DNA of 64,000 nt from Flavobacterium sp. 90 (GCF_004339525.1 NZ_SMGE01000001.1:5084001-5148000), one strand, 5' to 3'. Shown: positions 1-7,350, counted from the stretch's first letter. Program-made: numbers and translations. The notes: generated from the letters alone by a model not told the origin.

Positions 1-2
1 TT

Positions 3-353
3 ACAGATGCAGCAACAAACGAACAATTTGCCGGACATCTTGCTTCGGATGATTTTTTCTCTATCGAAAAATTTCCAACCGCATCTTTTGATATTCTTTC
101 TGTAAAAGAGATTTCAGACAACACTTATTATCTTGAAGGCAATCTTACTATAAAAGACATTTCGCATGTTGTTGGTTTTGAAGCGAGTTTAGAAAATGCT
201 GAAAATGCCATTACACTTTCGGGTAAATTGGTTATTGATCGTACCAAATATGATATCAGATTCCGTTCTGGGAATTTCTTCAAAGATTTGGGTGACACAT
301 TGATTTACAATGATTTTGAATTGGATTTCAATATTACTGCACAAGCAATTTAA
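3..353 (+). CDS. YceI family protein, C-terminal part (5' truncated by window)
   Basis: An open frame runs in from the left edge and stops at TAA 351-353, giving 116 visible residues. The segment has the YceI pattern: an HLxSxDFF-like stretch followed by EKFPTASF at the start, then alternating hydrophobic strands and a polar NFFKDLGDTLIYNDFELDF ending. YceI proteins are lipocalin-like beta barrels that bind polyisoprenoid or other amphiphilic molecules, usually in the periplasm. The N-terminus and any signal peptide lie outside the window. The next gene starts 26 nt downstream on the same strand, so an operon with the tautomerase and SDR genes is likely. Family call is firm; substrate is unknown. 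Confidence 0.8.
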   Translation, partial: TDAATNEQFAGHLASDDFFSIEKFPTASFDILSVKEISDNTYYLEGNLTIKDISHVVGFEASLENAENAITLSGKLVIDRTKYDIRFRSGNFFKDLGDTLIYNDFELDFNITAQAI

Positions 354-379
354 TTTAGAACAATTTAAAAACTAAAGTC

Positions 380-598
380 ATGCCTTACGTAAAAATAGAA
401 TTGACCCGCGAAGGAGTAACCCGCGAGCAAAAACAGGAATTAATAAGCGGAATAACCAACTTAATTACAGACGTTTTAAACAAAGATCCGCACTTAACTC
501 ACGTTGTAATTCAGGAAATCGAATTGGACGATTGGGGTTACGCAGGAGAACAAGTATCAGTATTAAGAGAAAAAGGCATTACAGCCGATAAAAAATAA
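380..598 (+). CDS. 4-oxalocrotonate tautomerase-family protein
   Basis: The 72-residue protein starts MPYVKIELTREG. Proline 2 becomes the N-terminal catalytic base after removal of Met in the tautomerase superfamily, and the length is that of small 4-OT subunits. The pattern of beta strand, amphipathic helix (about 14-33), and second strand VVIQEIELDDWGYAG fits the fold. Such proteins act as cytoplasmic oligomers on enol/keto substrates; the natural substrate cannot be told from sequence. The gene ends 5 nt before the SDR start and is probably translated from the same mRNA. Confidence 0.85.
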   Translation: MPYVKIELTREGVTREQKQELISGITNLITDVLNKDPHLTHVVIQEIELDDWGYAGEQVSVLREKGITADKK

Positions 599-603
599 AG
601 ATC

Positions 604-1338
604 ATGAAAAAACAAACCATAATAGTTACCGGAGCAGCATCCGGAATAGGAAAAGGAATCGCCAAATATTTTTTGGACAGAGGAGATAATGTTGTCATCA
701 ATTCATTAACGCCAAGCGCATTAGAAAGTGCTTTTAATGAATTTGGAGCGGGAGATAATCTTGCAATGTTTGCCGGAGACGTGAGTAATGTTGAAACCGG
801 AAAACAATTAGTTGCTTTAGCCATCCAAAAATTCGGATCAGCAGATGTATTGGTGAATAATGCGGGAATCTTTGATAGCAAACCATTTCTGGAAGTTGAT
901 GAAGCCTATTTGGATAAATTTCTGAAAACGAACCTTAAAGGAACATTTTTTACAACACAAGCCGTGATTCCGCAAATGCTGGAACAAAAAGGAGGTGTCG
1001 TAATCAATATCGGAACACCGTTAGTAAATCACGGATTGGGCGGATGGCCAGCTTCGGCTCCAGTTTCGAGTAAAGGAGCAATTCACGCCTTGTCGATTCA
1101 GTTAGCAGCGGAATTTGGAAAACAAAATATTCGCATAAATACCGTTGCACCAGGCGTTATTAGAACTCCAATGCACGGTGACAAGGCAGATCAGAGTGCA
1201 GGTTTACATTTATTAAATCGAGTAGGAGAGATCGACGATGTTGCCGAAATGGTTTATACCGTAGCAAAAAGCAACTTTATTACGGGAACAATTATCAATG
1301 TTGACGGAGGTAAAGCAGCCGGACATAATTTAAATTAA
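604..1338 (+). CDS. SDR family oxidoreductase (atypical active site)
   Basis: The 244-residue protein has the classical short-chain dehydrogenase Rossmann motif TGAASGIG at 9-16, NNAG at 85-88 and the helix-4 Asn (N110), followed by a PG motif (APG, 182-184) and length typical of classical SDRs. The active-site Lys is present (K157 in SSKGAIHAL), but the usual YxxxK reads P-V-S-S-K, so Pro153 replaces the catalytic Tyr, and the preceding Ser position is Gly/Thr (G137-T138). It may be a divergent SDR subfamily with another acid/base residue or a binding protein. It is the middle gene of the run tautomerase-SDR-NTF2-NMO. NAD(P) use is inferred. Confidence 0.8.
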   Translation: MKKQTIIVTGAASGIGKGIAKYFLDRGDNVVINSLTPSALESAFNEFGAGDNLAMFAGDVSNVETGKQLVALAIQKFGSADVLVNNAGIFDSKPFLEVDEAYLDKFLKTNLKGTFFTTQAVIPQMLEQKGGVVINIGTPLVNHGLGGWPASAPVSSKGAIHALSIQLAAEFGKQNIRINTVAPGVIRTPMHGDKADQSAGLHLLNRVGEIDDVAEMVYTVAKSNFITGTIINVDGGKAAGHNLN

Positions 1339-1339
1339 G

Positions 1340-1795
1340 TTGAAAACTTTTGCAATACTAATAGCTTTCATGTCCTGCTTAACGGCAGGACTTAAAGCAC
1401 AAAATAAAATTAAAATGGAAAATCAACAAGACGAAATAAAAGCAATAACTGAGGTAGTAGAAAACTACTATTTTAAAGGAATTTATGAAGGAGACGAAAT
1501 GTTGCTGGGAAGTATTTTTCATCCTGGATCGCTACTTTTTGGTGATGTAAAAGGACAACCTTACTTCAAAACTGTAGATTTGTATTTGGATGGCGTAAAA
1601 AACAGACAAAGTCCAAAAGACTCCGGAAAACCTTTTAAAGGCGAAATTCTGAATATAAAAGTCGTGAATTCTATCGCTGTAGCGGAATTAAATGTTAAAA
1701 TGTACGACTTTAACTATCGGGATTTTTTATCTTTCCATAAGATTGATGGCAAATGGATTATTGTCAATAAAATGCTCACAGACATTAGCGAATAA
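1340..1795 (+). CDS. Secreted NTF2-like (SnoaL/lumazine-binding type) protein
   Basis: The frame begins with TTG at 1340, directly after the SDR stop, and encodes a signal peptide-like start (MKTFAILIAFMSCLTAGLKAQ) before an NTF2-like domain of about 125 residues. An ATG at 1415 (MENQQDE) would give a cytoplasmic form starting at the domain; the signal peptide in the longer form makes TTG plausible. The domain shows the usual helix AITEVVENYYFKGIYEGDEMLL and the late strands VAELNVKMYDFNYRDFLSFHKIDGKWIIVNKM, matching the Lumazine_bd_2 type. Proteins of this fold are often small enzymes or binding proteins; no catalytic residue can be assigned. It is co-oriented with its neighbours. Confidence 0.7.
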   Translation: MKTFAILIAFMSCLTAGLKAQNKIKMENQQDEIKAITEVVENYYFKGIYEGDEMLLGSIFHPGSLLFGDVKGQPYFKTVDLYLDGVKNRQSPKDSGKPFKGEILNIKVVNSIAVAELNVKMYDFNYRDFLSFHKIDGKWIIVNKMLTDISE

Positions 1796-1811
1796 TTTAA
1801 ATTTTAAAGCG

Positions 1812-2897
1812 ATGTGGTACAATACAAAAGCTAAAGAATTATTAGGAATTGACTATCCGATTTTACAAGGACCTTTTGGCGGTAATTTATCAACCGTAGA
1901 ATTAACTGCAACAGTTTCTAATCTTGGCGGATTAGGCGGTTATGGAGCTTATACTTTGAGTCCGCAGGAAATTTATGAAGCAGACAAACAAATAAAAGCA
2001 GCCACAAATAAACCCTATAATATTAATCTTTGGGTTTCAGATCATGATATTCGGGATGGCGGTTTAACCGATGAACAATTCGAGAAAACAAAAGCACTTT
2101 TTAAACCTTATTATGATGAACTTGGAATTCCGTTACCGGAAAAACCAGCGTCGTTTCAATCAAGATTTGAAAATCAGTTAGAAGTTATTTTAGACATTAA
2201 ACCAAAAGTTTTTAGCTTTATGGTTGGCGCTCCTTCAGATGATGTTTTAGAACAATGCCGAAAATTAGGAATTGTAACAATAGGAGTAGCCACAACGCTT
2301 GACGAAGGTGTTTTTCTGGAAAGTAAAGGTGTTGATATGATCGTCGCTTCGGGTTTTGAAGCAGGCGGACACCGACCTTCTTTTTTGGCTTCAGCCGAAT
2401 CATCTTTAACCGGAACTTTTGTTTTACTGCAATTAATGCGAGAGAAAATAAAAATACCAATCATTGCCGCCGGAGGAATCGCAAACGGAAAAGGAATCGC
2501 AGCAGCTTTGACATTAGGCGCAAGCGCAGTCCAAATTGGAACTGCATTTTTAGCAACCGATGAATCGAATGCATTACCAATTCACAGAGAAATGTTATTT
2601 TCGGACGCAGCAAAATACACAACACTTTCGCGTGCTTACACCGGAAGGCTTGGACGCGGAATCACAAGCCGAATCGCAAAAGATATAATAGGGAAAGAAT
2701 CAGATGTTCTGCCTTTTCCGTTACAAACTACTTTTATATCTCCATTGCGAAAAGCAGCGCTCGATCAACAAAAATGGGATATGATATTATTCTGGGGTGG
2801 ACAAATTTCGCCAATTTTAAAACACACAAAAGCCAAAGATTTAATGCATTCTCTAATCGAAGAAACTACAGCTTATTTTGAGGATTTGAAATTATAA
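1812..2897 (+). CDS. Nitronate monooxygenase / 2-nitropropane dioxygenase-like flavoprotein
   Basis: A 361-residue TIM-barrel FMN enzyme of the NMO/2NPD family. The start at 1812 (MWYNTKAKELL) is preferred because the open frame upstream overlaps the NTF2 gene and adds a nonconserved stretch. Motifs include IDYPILQGPFGG at the N-terminus, SNLGGLGGYGA, the ASGFEAGGHR segment with the family His, and the FMN phosphate loop IIAAGGIANGKG followed by GASAVQIGTAFLA. The family oxidises nitronates to carbonyl compounds and nitrite using O2 and flavin. It is the last gene of the co-directional run; downstream lies a repeat-rich region. Confidence 0.88.
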   Translation: MWYNTKAKELLGIDYPILQGPFGGNLSTVELTATVSNLGGLGGYGAYTLSPQEIYEADKQIKAATNKPYNINLWVSDHDIRDGGLTDEQFEKTKALFKPYYDELGIPLPEKPASFQSRFENQLEVILDIKPKVFSFMVGAPSDDVLEQCRKLGIVTIGVATTLDEGVFLESKGVDMIVASGFEAGGHRPSFLASAESSLTGTFVLLQLMREKIKIPIIAAGGIANGKGIAAALTLGASAVQIGTAFLATDESNALPIHREMLFSDAAKYTTLSRAYTGRLGRGITSRIAKDIIGKESDVLPFPLQTTFISPLRKAALDQQKWDMILFWGGQISPILKHTKAKDLMHSLIEETTAYFEDLKL

Positions 2898-2905
2898 CGC
2901 TCTTT

Positions 2906-3260
2906 TTGTCATCTCGACGAAGGAGAGATCACACTAGAAACTCGACAAAGATTGGTGACAATATTGAACGCGGATGACGCAGATTCGCTTTGCGAAAACA
3001 CAGATTAAAACGGATTTTATAGGCTTAATCTTGTCATCTCGACAAAGATTGGTGACAATATTGAACGCGGATGACGCAGATTCGCTTTGCGAAAACACAG
3101 ATTAAAACGGATTTTATAGGCTTAATCTTGTCATCTCGAAGAAGGAGAGATCACAGTAGAAACTCGTCAAAGATTAATAACCGCAAAGTATTGTCATCTC
3201 GACGAAGGAGAGATCACACTAGAAACTCGTCAAAGATTAATAAACGCAAAGTATTGTCAT
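2906..3260. repeat. Tandem intergenic repeats (97-bp x2, then 63-bp x2)
   Basis: A 97-bp unit at 2941-3037 is repeated without visible change at 3038-3134. It contains the CTCGACAAAGATTGGTGACA block, a CGCGGATGACGCAGATTCGC block and AAACGGATTTTATAGG. It runs into a 63-bp unit (3128-3190) repeated at 3191-3253 with only a few differences; both carry TTGTCATCTCGA and GGAGAGATCAC. The TTGTCAT and CGCGGATGA modules recur at 11003-11307 and 23402-23556. An open frame of 72 codons across 3071-3289 is a by-product of the tandem repeat. Confidence 0.85.
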
Positions 3261-3357
3261 TCCGAGGAACGAGGAATCTCCGCAAGTAACTCGACAAAGA
3301 TTAGCGACATTCTAGACGGAGCTTCTTGCGAAGATTCCTCGTTCCTCGGAATGACAA
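3254..3357. repeat. Palindromic repeat family A, copy 1
   Basis: The outer arms TTGTCATTCCGAGGAACGAG and its near-perfect complement close an element of about 104 bp with a central segment containing ACTCGACAAAGATTAGCGAC. The same arms form the element at 5039-5144. It sits downstream of the tandem repeats and could fold as a long hairpin in RNA. No gene is encoded. Confidence 0.85.
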
Positions 3358-3596
3358 ACTGCATGATTACTATCTGTTCTATACAAACTCATTTCAAAAA
3401 AGGAATGAGTTTTTTTGTGCTTTTTCTACAACATAAAAATCATATTTCATGTTTTTTATCAATCAAGTGTATGAATTTCTGTTATAAAATAACAAAACTT
3501 TAAAAGATTTATTTAAATGTAAAGTTTTATTTTACAGTCTTTTATGATATGAAAAACACGCTTTATTAATAATTTTAAAAAAAAATATTTATAAAC

Positions 3597-3622
3597 TATA
3601 CTAATTTTATAGAATTAGTATA
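3597..3622. promoter_or_regulatory. Perfect inverted repeat abutting the riboswitch promoter
   Basis: Two perfect 10-bp arms, TATACTAATT and AATTAGTATA, are separated by six bases (TTATAG). The right arm touches the -7 element that starts at 3623, so a bound dimeric regulator would cover the -33/-10 region. The sequence is AT-rich, so chance cannot be excluded. Confidence 0.45.
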
Positions 3623-3630
3623 TATATTTG
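3623..3630 (+). promoter_or_regulatory. Bacteroidota -7 element for the riboswitch transcript
   Basis: TATATTTG matches the Bacteroidota -7 consensus TAnnTTTG exactly. Transcription would begin near 3636, about 20 nt before the first stem of the SAM riboswitch. No clear TTG is seen at -33. Confidence 0.6.
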
Positions 3631-3655
3631 TACCACAGAAAACTTCTGTATGATA

Positions 3656-3752
3656 CTTATCCAGAAAGACTGAGGGAATAGGCCCAATGATGTCTTAGCA
3701 ACCTGTTACCGAATAAGGTGCTAAATCCTTCCCACTTTTCGGGACAGATAAG
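3656..3752 (+). ncRNA. SAM-I riboswitch (S-box leader)
   Basis: The stretch has the S-box core in order: P1 CTTATC at 3656-3661, AGAAAGACTGAGGGAATAGG, CCCAATGATG, TAGCAACCTGTTACCGAATA, AGGTGCTAAATCC and the closing P1 GATAAG at 3747-3752. This is the class I S-adenosylmethionine aptamer. In Bacteroidota it normally precedes methionine-synthesis genes, but here the next coding units are a 31-codon ORF (3811) and a TlpA-like thioredoxin (4032). A small hairpin (AGATTT/AAATCT, 3755-3771) follows P1; no classic U-tract terminator is visible, so control may be translational or the platform lies elsewhere. Confidence 0.9.
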
Positions 3753-3810
3753 AAAGATTTGCTCAAAATCTGAATAAGATCATGAATGTTAAAACCTTTT
3801 ATTTTTTAAA

Positions 3811-3906
3811 ATGAAAACAGACACAACTTTATACGCGGCTTATGAATTTTTGAATTCAATTTTTGATGCAAATAGTATGGCTGTTTTCCGAATGCGAAAG
3901 CATTAA
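3811..3906 (+). CDS. Short ORF downstream of SAM riboswitch (possible leader peptide)
   Basis: A 31-codon frame with ATG 58 nt after the aptamer and stop TAA at 3904. The peptide begins MKTDTTLYAAYEF and ends MAVFRMRKH; it has no signal peptide or known domain. Its position between the riboswitch and the next gene suggests that it, rather than the thioredoxin 125 nt further on, is the direct riboswitch target, or that it is a leader peptide. The composition is protein-like (mixed aromatic and charged residues, basic tail), but one sequence cannot prove translation. Confidence 0.45.
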   Translation: MKTDTTLYAAYEFLNSIFDANSMAVFRMRKH

Positions 3907-4031
3907 ATTCTTATCCAATTTTCCCTTTAAATAGCATTTGCTAAAATCCATTTTACATTGGGTTAAAGGAATTCCCTTGTCTAATTTCAATTAAAATAAA
4001 AATCATATTATCACTTAAAAATCAAAATAAA

Positions 4032-5024
4032 ATGAAGAAAATATTATTAGGTTTCGCTTTATTTCTTGGGGTTACACAAACTCAGGCGCAAGACACAAGC
4101 TTGCAATTAAAAGGAACTGTTATAGATACAGTTGCGCAATATGTTTATCTGCAAAAATTCCACAATAAAATGTTTACCACAATTGATTCGGTAAAAGTAA
4201 AAGATGGAAGTTTTAGTTTTAAAACAAAAGTAAAAACTCCTGAATTATACGGATTAAGCGTGAATACAGAAGATTCTCCGCTGTATATTTTCCTTGAAAA
4301 AGGCCCTATAACAGTAAAATTAAGTCCAAAGAAATACTATAGTGGATCTGTAGTAGAAGGTTCTGAGGCTCAGAATTTATTTGAAACCTATAAAAAATCG
4401 AAAGATGTAGAAATTAGTAAATTCATTACAGAAAACCCAAAATCTATTGTTTCGGCTTATGTTTTGTACCGAAACTGGTCGTACAGATTGTCGCCGGAGC
4501 AAATTACTCAAAACATTGCTTTGCTTGACAAAAGCCTTCAAAGTACCACTTACGTGAAAGAATTAAAAGAACTGGTTACCGTTTTAAGCGGATTGGCGGT
4601 TGGAAAAAAAGCCCCTGATTTTACCAGCGTTAATCCCGAAGGAAAACCAGTTCGTTTTTATGAAACTCTAAAAGGAGGTTACACTTTAGTTGATTTTTGG
4701 GCTTCATGGTGCGGACCTTGCCGAAAAGAAAATCCAAATATCGTAGCGGCTTACAAAGAATTTCACGATAAAGGATTTAATATTATCGGAATCTCTTTAG
4801 ACAAAAAGAAAGAAAACTGGATCAAAGGTATTCAGGACGATAATTTGACTTGGACACACGTTTCTGATTTACTTTTCTGGAATAGCGCCGTTGCAAAATT
4901 ATATGGCGTAAGAGCAATTCCCGGGAATTATTTAGTGGATTCAAAAGGAATTATCGTAGCAAGAAATCTACATGGAGAAGAATTGCAAACTACGCTTAAA
5001 ACGCTTTTAGAGAAAGGGATTTAG
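4032..5024 (+). CDS. Secreted TlpA-like thioredoxin-fold oxidoreductase with N-terminal DUF4369-type domain
   Basis: The 330-residue protein has a signal peptide (MKKILLGFALFLGVTQTQAQ). An N-terminal beta-rich domain follows (about 25-110, with KGTVIDTVAQYVYLQK, of the DUF4369 type common in Bacteroidota thioredoxins). A TlpA/AhpC-type domain begins near 190 (VGKKAPDFTSVNPEGKP). The redox motif WCGPC has its cysteines at 227 and 230, and a cis-Pro follows in RAIPGNYLVD. It probably reduces disulfides or supports thiol homeostasis in the periplasm, anchored or soluble. It lies 125 nt after the riboswitch-linked short ORF; whether SAM controls it is open. Confidence 0.85.
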   Translation: MKKILLGFALFLGVTQTQAQDTSLQLKGTVIDTVAQYVYLQKFHNKMFTTIDSVKVKDGSFSFKTKVKTPELYGLSVNTEDSPLYIFLEKGPITVKLSPKKYYSGSVVEGSEAQNLFETYKKSKDVEISKFITENPKSIVSAYVLYRNWSYRLSPEQITQNIALLDKSLQSTTYVKELKELVTVLSGLAVGKKAPDFTSVNPEGKPVRFYETLKGGYTLVDFWASWCGPCRKENPNIVAAYKEFHDKGFNIIGISLDKKKENWIKGIQDDNLTWTHVSDLLFWNSAVAKLYGVRAIPGNYLVDSKGIIVARNLHGEELQTTLKTLLEKGI

Positions 5025-5038
5025 AGCCTATTTTCTTT

Positions 5039-5144
5039 TTTGTCATTCCGAGGAACGAGGAATCTCCGTTAGAAACTCGACAATCATGATCGACAATCTT
5101 TACGGAGCTACTTGTGGAGATTCCTCGTTCCTCGGAATGACAAA
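5039..5144. repeat. Palindromic repeat family A, copy 2
   Basis: The arms TTTGTCATTCCGAGGAACGA and its complement flank a 106-bp element with ACTCGACAATCATGATCGAC at its centre, itself a small palindrome around ATCATGAT. The arms match those of 3254-3357. It begins 15 nt after the thioredoxin stop and may act as transcription end or mRNA-stabilising hairpin. Confidence 0.85.
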
Positions 5145-5180
5145 TGAAACGAAAATATTCTTATGAAAATAATTGTCTTA

Positions 5181-5290
5181 GGCCCGATAGAAGTGGAAAT
5201 CCTTTTGTGGCGGGGTTCGCAACAAAAGATTGAAATGGATTGCTTCGCCAGTTCGAACTTTCAGGCTCGGGTGCGGGATTAGCTCCAAAA
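5181..5290 (+). ncRNA. Structured intergenic element recurrent in Flavobacterium (Flavo-1-like, unverified)
   Basis: The block GCCCGATAGAAGTGGAAATC is followed by a hairpin with arms CTTTTGT and ACAAAAG, then GATTGAAATGGATTGCTTCG, a pyrimidine/purine-rich arm and GTGCGGGATTAGCTCC. I recognise this arrangement (CCCGATAG, GGAAATCC, variable hairpin, GCGGGA, AGCTCC) as an intergenic element that recurs in flavobacterial genomes, and it may correspond to the Rfam Flavo-1 motif; that identity is from memory. A 61-codon minus-strand frame across it (5161-5346) is not believable as a gene. Confidence 0.5.
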
Positions 5291-5380
5291 AAACATTTGA
5301 TTTTATCATAGAAATCAGAATGATAAACGGAACTTATATAATCCAAAATAATAAATTTAGTTAATTTAAATGATAAGGAA

Positions 5381-6850
5381 ATGAATGCTATTGAGACAGA
5401 AACAAAACCAGTTGAATCAGAATGTTATTTTTCAAAATTTAGAGAAAATACAGTAGGTGTTGATCATATTTTTAAATCGGTTTATGGAAAACAAAATTTG
5501 CTTTATGCAGATTGGGTTGCCAGCGGAAGATTATACGCCCCGATTGAGGATATTATGCTCAATAAAATTGGTCCAATGATTGCCAATACGCATTCACTTT
5601 CAAGTCAAACCGGAAAAACTTCCACGTATGCTTATCAATACGCAAGAGATATTATAAAAAAGTCGGTTAATGCCAACGAATCTGATGTTCTGGTGACAAC
5701 CGGAAGCGGAATGACGGCTGCTTTATCAAAATTGCAACGAATAATTGGTTTGAGAAAGCATGATGATAATGACAAACCTGTGGTTTTTATCACGCACATG
5801 GAGCACCATTCTAATCAGGTTTCGTGGTATGAAACGAATGCCGAAGTTGTGATTTTACGTCCTGATGAAAACAATTTAGTTGATCCAAATGTTCTTTCGG
5901 AAGAAATTAAAAAATATGCCGACAGAAGTATAAAAATAGGTTCGTTTACGGCTTCTTCAAATGTTACAGGAATTATTACGCCTTATCATGAATTAGCCAA
6001 AATCATGCATGAAAATGGCGGGCTCTGTTTTGTGGATTTCGCTGCTTCGGCGCCTTATGTCAAAATCGATATGCATCCAAAAGATCCGCAAGAACAATTA
6101 GACGCTATTTTCTTTTCACCTCATAAATTCTTAGGCGGACCGGGAACGTGTGGAGTTTTGGTTTTTAATGAGAAATTATACAAATCTGATTTTCCGGATA
6201 ATCCAGGAGGAGGAAATGTAAAATGGACGAATCCGTTAGGGAAATATTGTTATAGCGAGGTCATCGAAGTTAGAGAAGATGGTGGAACGCCAGGCTTTCT
6301 ACAAGTAATACGAACTGCCTTAGCTTTAGAATTAAAAGATCAAATGGGAGTTTCAAATATTAAAAACAGAGAAAAGGAATTGCTTGATCTTTGTTTTTCC
6401 AAACTTCAAAAAATAAAAGGTTTGTCTATTCTGGGCGACCTTAAAACGGATCGAATAGGCTGCGTTTCTTTCGTAATCGAAGACATTCATTATAATCTTA
6501 TCGTAAGACTTTTAAACGATCGTTTCGGAATTCAGGTTCGTGGCGGTTGGTCTTGCGCGAGTACTTATGCTCATTATCTTTTCAATATAAATGAGAAAAA
6601 ATCGGCAATAATTACCAACGAACTTTTAGAGAAAAACCAAACTAATAAACCAGGTTGGGTTCGCTTATCATTGCATCCAATTATGACAAATGATGAAGTT
6701 TCATTTATTTGTGATGCAATTGAACAAGTTGCTTTACATTCTAAAAAATGGCAGAAAGACTACGAGTATAATTCGGTTACAAATGAGTTTGAAAACCCTG
6801 AAATCAAAGAAACTATAGCCGAAGAAGTAAACGAATGGTTTAAGTTCTAG
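5381..6850 (+). CDS. Class V aminotransferase-fold PLP enzyme (cysteine desulfurase-like)
   Basis: A 489-residue fold-type I PLP enzyme of aminotransferase class V. Visible are LYADWVASGRLY near the N-terminus, EHHSN at 141-145 (the His that stacks on PLP in SufS-type enzymes), VDFAASAPY with Asp219, and FFSPHKFLGGPGTCG with the Schiff-base Lys249. A cysteine at 392 in RGGWSCAST sits where SufS carries its persulfide Cys. It is longer than SufS (about 405) with a C-terminal tail (450-489), so it may be a desulfurase-like or epimerase-like enzyme rather than SufS itself. No suf/isc genes are nearby. ATG at 5381 is the first usable start. Confidence 0.8.
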   Translation: MNAIETETKPVESECYFSKFRENTVGVDHIFKSVYGKQNLLYADWVASGRLYAPIEDIMLNKIGPMIANTHSLSSQTGKTSTYAYQYARDIIKKSVNANESDVLVTTGSGMTAALSKLQRIIGLRKHDDNDKPVVFITHMEHHSNQVSWYETNAEVVILRPDENNLVDPNVLSEEIKKYADRSIKIGSFTASSNVTGIITPYHELAKIMHENGGLCFVDFAASAPYVKIDMHPKDPQEQLDAIFFSPHKFLGGPGTCGVLVFNEKLYKSDFPDNPGGGNVKWTNPLGKYCYSEVIEVREDGGTPGFLQVIRTALALELKDQMGVSNIKNREKELLDLCFSKLQKIKGLSILGDLKTDRIGCVSFVIEDIHYNLIVRLLNDRFGIQVRGGWSCASTYAHYLFNINEKKSAIITNELLEKNQTNKPGWVRLSLHPIMTNDEVSFICDAIEQVALHSKKWQKDYEYNSVTNEFENPEIKETIAEEVNEWFKF

Positions 6851-6878
6851 TAATACATGAGATAAACATTGATAACGT

Positions 6879-6917
6879 AAACCTAACAGGTTTTTAAAAC
6901 CTGTTAGGTTTTTTTAT
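6879..6917. terminator. Bidirectional terminator between convergent genes
   Basis: Arms AAACCTAACAGGTTTT and AAAACCTGTTAGGTTT form a strong hairpin followed by TTTTATTTT on the plus strand and an A/T-rich flank on the other side. It lies between the stop of the PLP enzyme (6850) and the stop of the HxlR regulator (6929). Confidence 0.85.
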
Positions 6918-6928
6918 TTTCAAATTAC

Positions 6929-7306
6929 TCATTTAAGCGATTCGATAATTTTTTCTCTGTGTAGAATTCCCCAGTTTACCAATGTCTCGGTTACGGGAAG
7001 TACAGATTTTCCATATTCTGTAATTGCATACGCCACAGTTGCAGGTTTAGTATCTTGTTCAGTTCGGCTTACCAGTAAATTTGTTTCCAGTTCCTTTAAT
7101 TCTTTACTGAGCATTTTAGCTGAGATTCCTCCAATTTCGCGTTGCATTTTTTTAAAGTGAATCGTTTGATGTGTTCGATTGGTTAAGAAACGCAGAATCA
7201 TAAGTTTCCATTTTCCTCCCAAAACATCCAAACTGTCGCGCATTGCCATAAGTTCTTCTGAACAATTAGCTTCACGAAGTACTCCATTATCATTAATTTT
7301 TGCCAT
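6929..7306 (-). CDS. HxlR-family transcriptional regulator
   Basis: The 125-residue protein is a winged-helix regulator of the HxlR (DUF24) family. It shows the N-terminal Cys (C14 in NCSEEL), LGGKWKLMILRFL, the wing/recognition segment GGISAKMLSKELKELETNLLVSR, and VAYAITEYGKSVLPV near the end. The N-terminal Cys is a redox or electrophile sensor in several relatives (for example QorR, YodB). It is transcribed away from a quinone-oxidoreductase-like gene, and two palindromes lie in the 92-nt gap, so it probably represses both directions in response to reactive electrophiles; the signal is inferred. Confidence 0.85.
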   Translation of the reverse strand: MAKINDNGVLREANCSEELMAMRDSLDVLGGKWKLMILRFLTNRTHQTIHFKKMQREIGGISAKMLSKELKELETNLLVSRTEQDTKPATVAYAITEYGKSVLPVTETLVNWGILHREKIIESLK

Positions 7307-7320
7307 ACTAGTTTCTATTT

Positions 7321-7346
7321 GGTAACCGGTTACCTCGGGTTAACCC
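7321..7346. promoter_or_regulatory. Double palindromic operator in the HxlR divergent promoter
   Basis: The perfect palindrome GGTAACCGGTTACC (7321-7334) is followed after TC by GGGTTAACCC (7337-7346), also perfect. The pair lies 15 nt before the HxlR start and just downstream of that gene's predicted -7 box, and about 40-65 nt upstream of the expected start of the divergent transcript. It is the natural candidate operator for the regulator. Confidence 0.65.
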
Positions 7347-7350
7347 ATAA

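Noticed and set aside
1692..1811. N-terminal extension of the nitronate monooxygenase
   Set aside because: It overlaps the NTF2-like gene in another phase and lacks family similarity; ATG 1812 fits the family start.
2941..3260. Possible CRISPR array
   Set aside because: The units are contiguous 97- and 63-bp tandem repeats without unique spacers, and no cas genes are present.
3071..3289. 72-codon plus-strand frame with repeated SSRRRRDH-type text
   Set aside because: It is the translation of the 63-bp tandem repeat across the riboswitch-upstream region; no start context, and composition is set by the repeat.
3907..4031. Inverted repeat TTCCCTTTAA / TTAAAGGAA as riboswitch terminator
   Set aside because: The stem has a bulge, a loop of more than 30 bases and no U-tract; it lies after the short ORF, so it is weak evidence for attenuation.
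5161..5346. 61-codon minus-strand frame
   Set aside because: It lies within the structured intergenic element and has no promoter or recognisable protein features.
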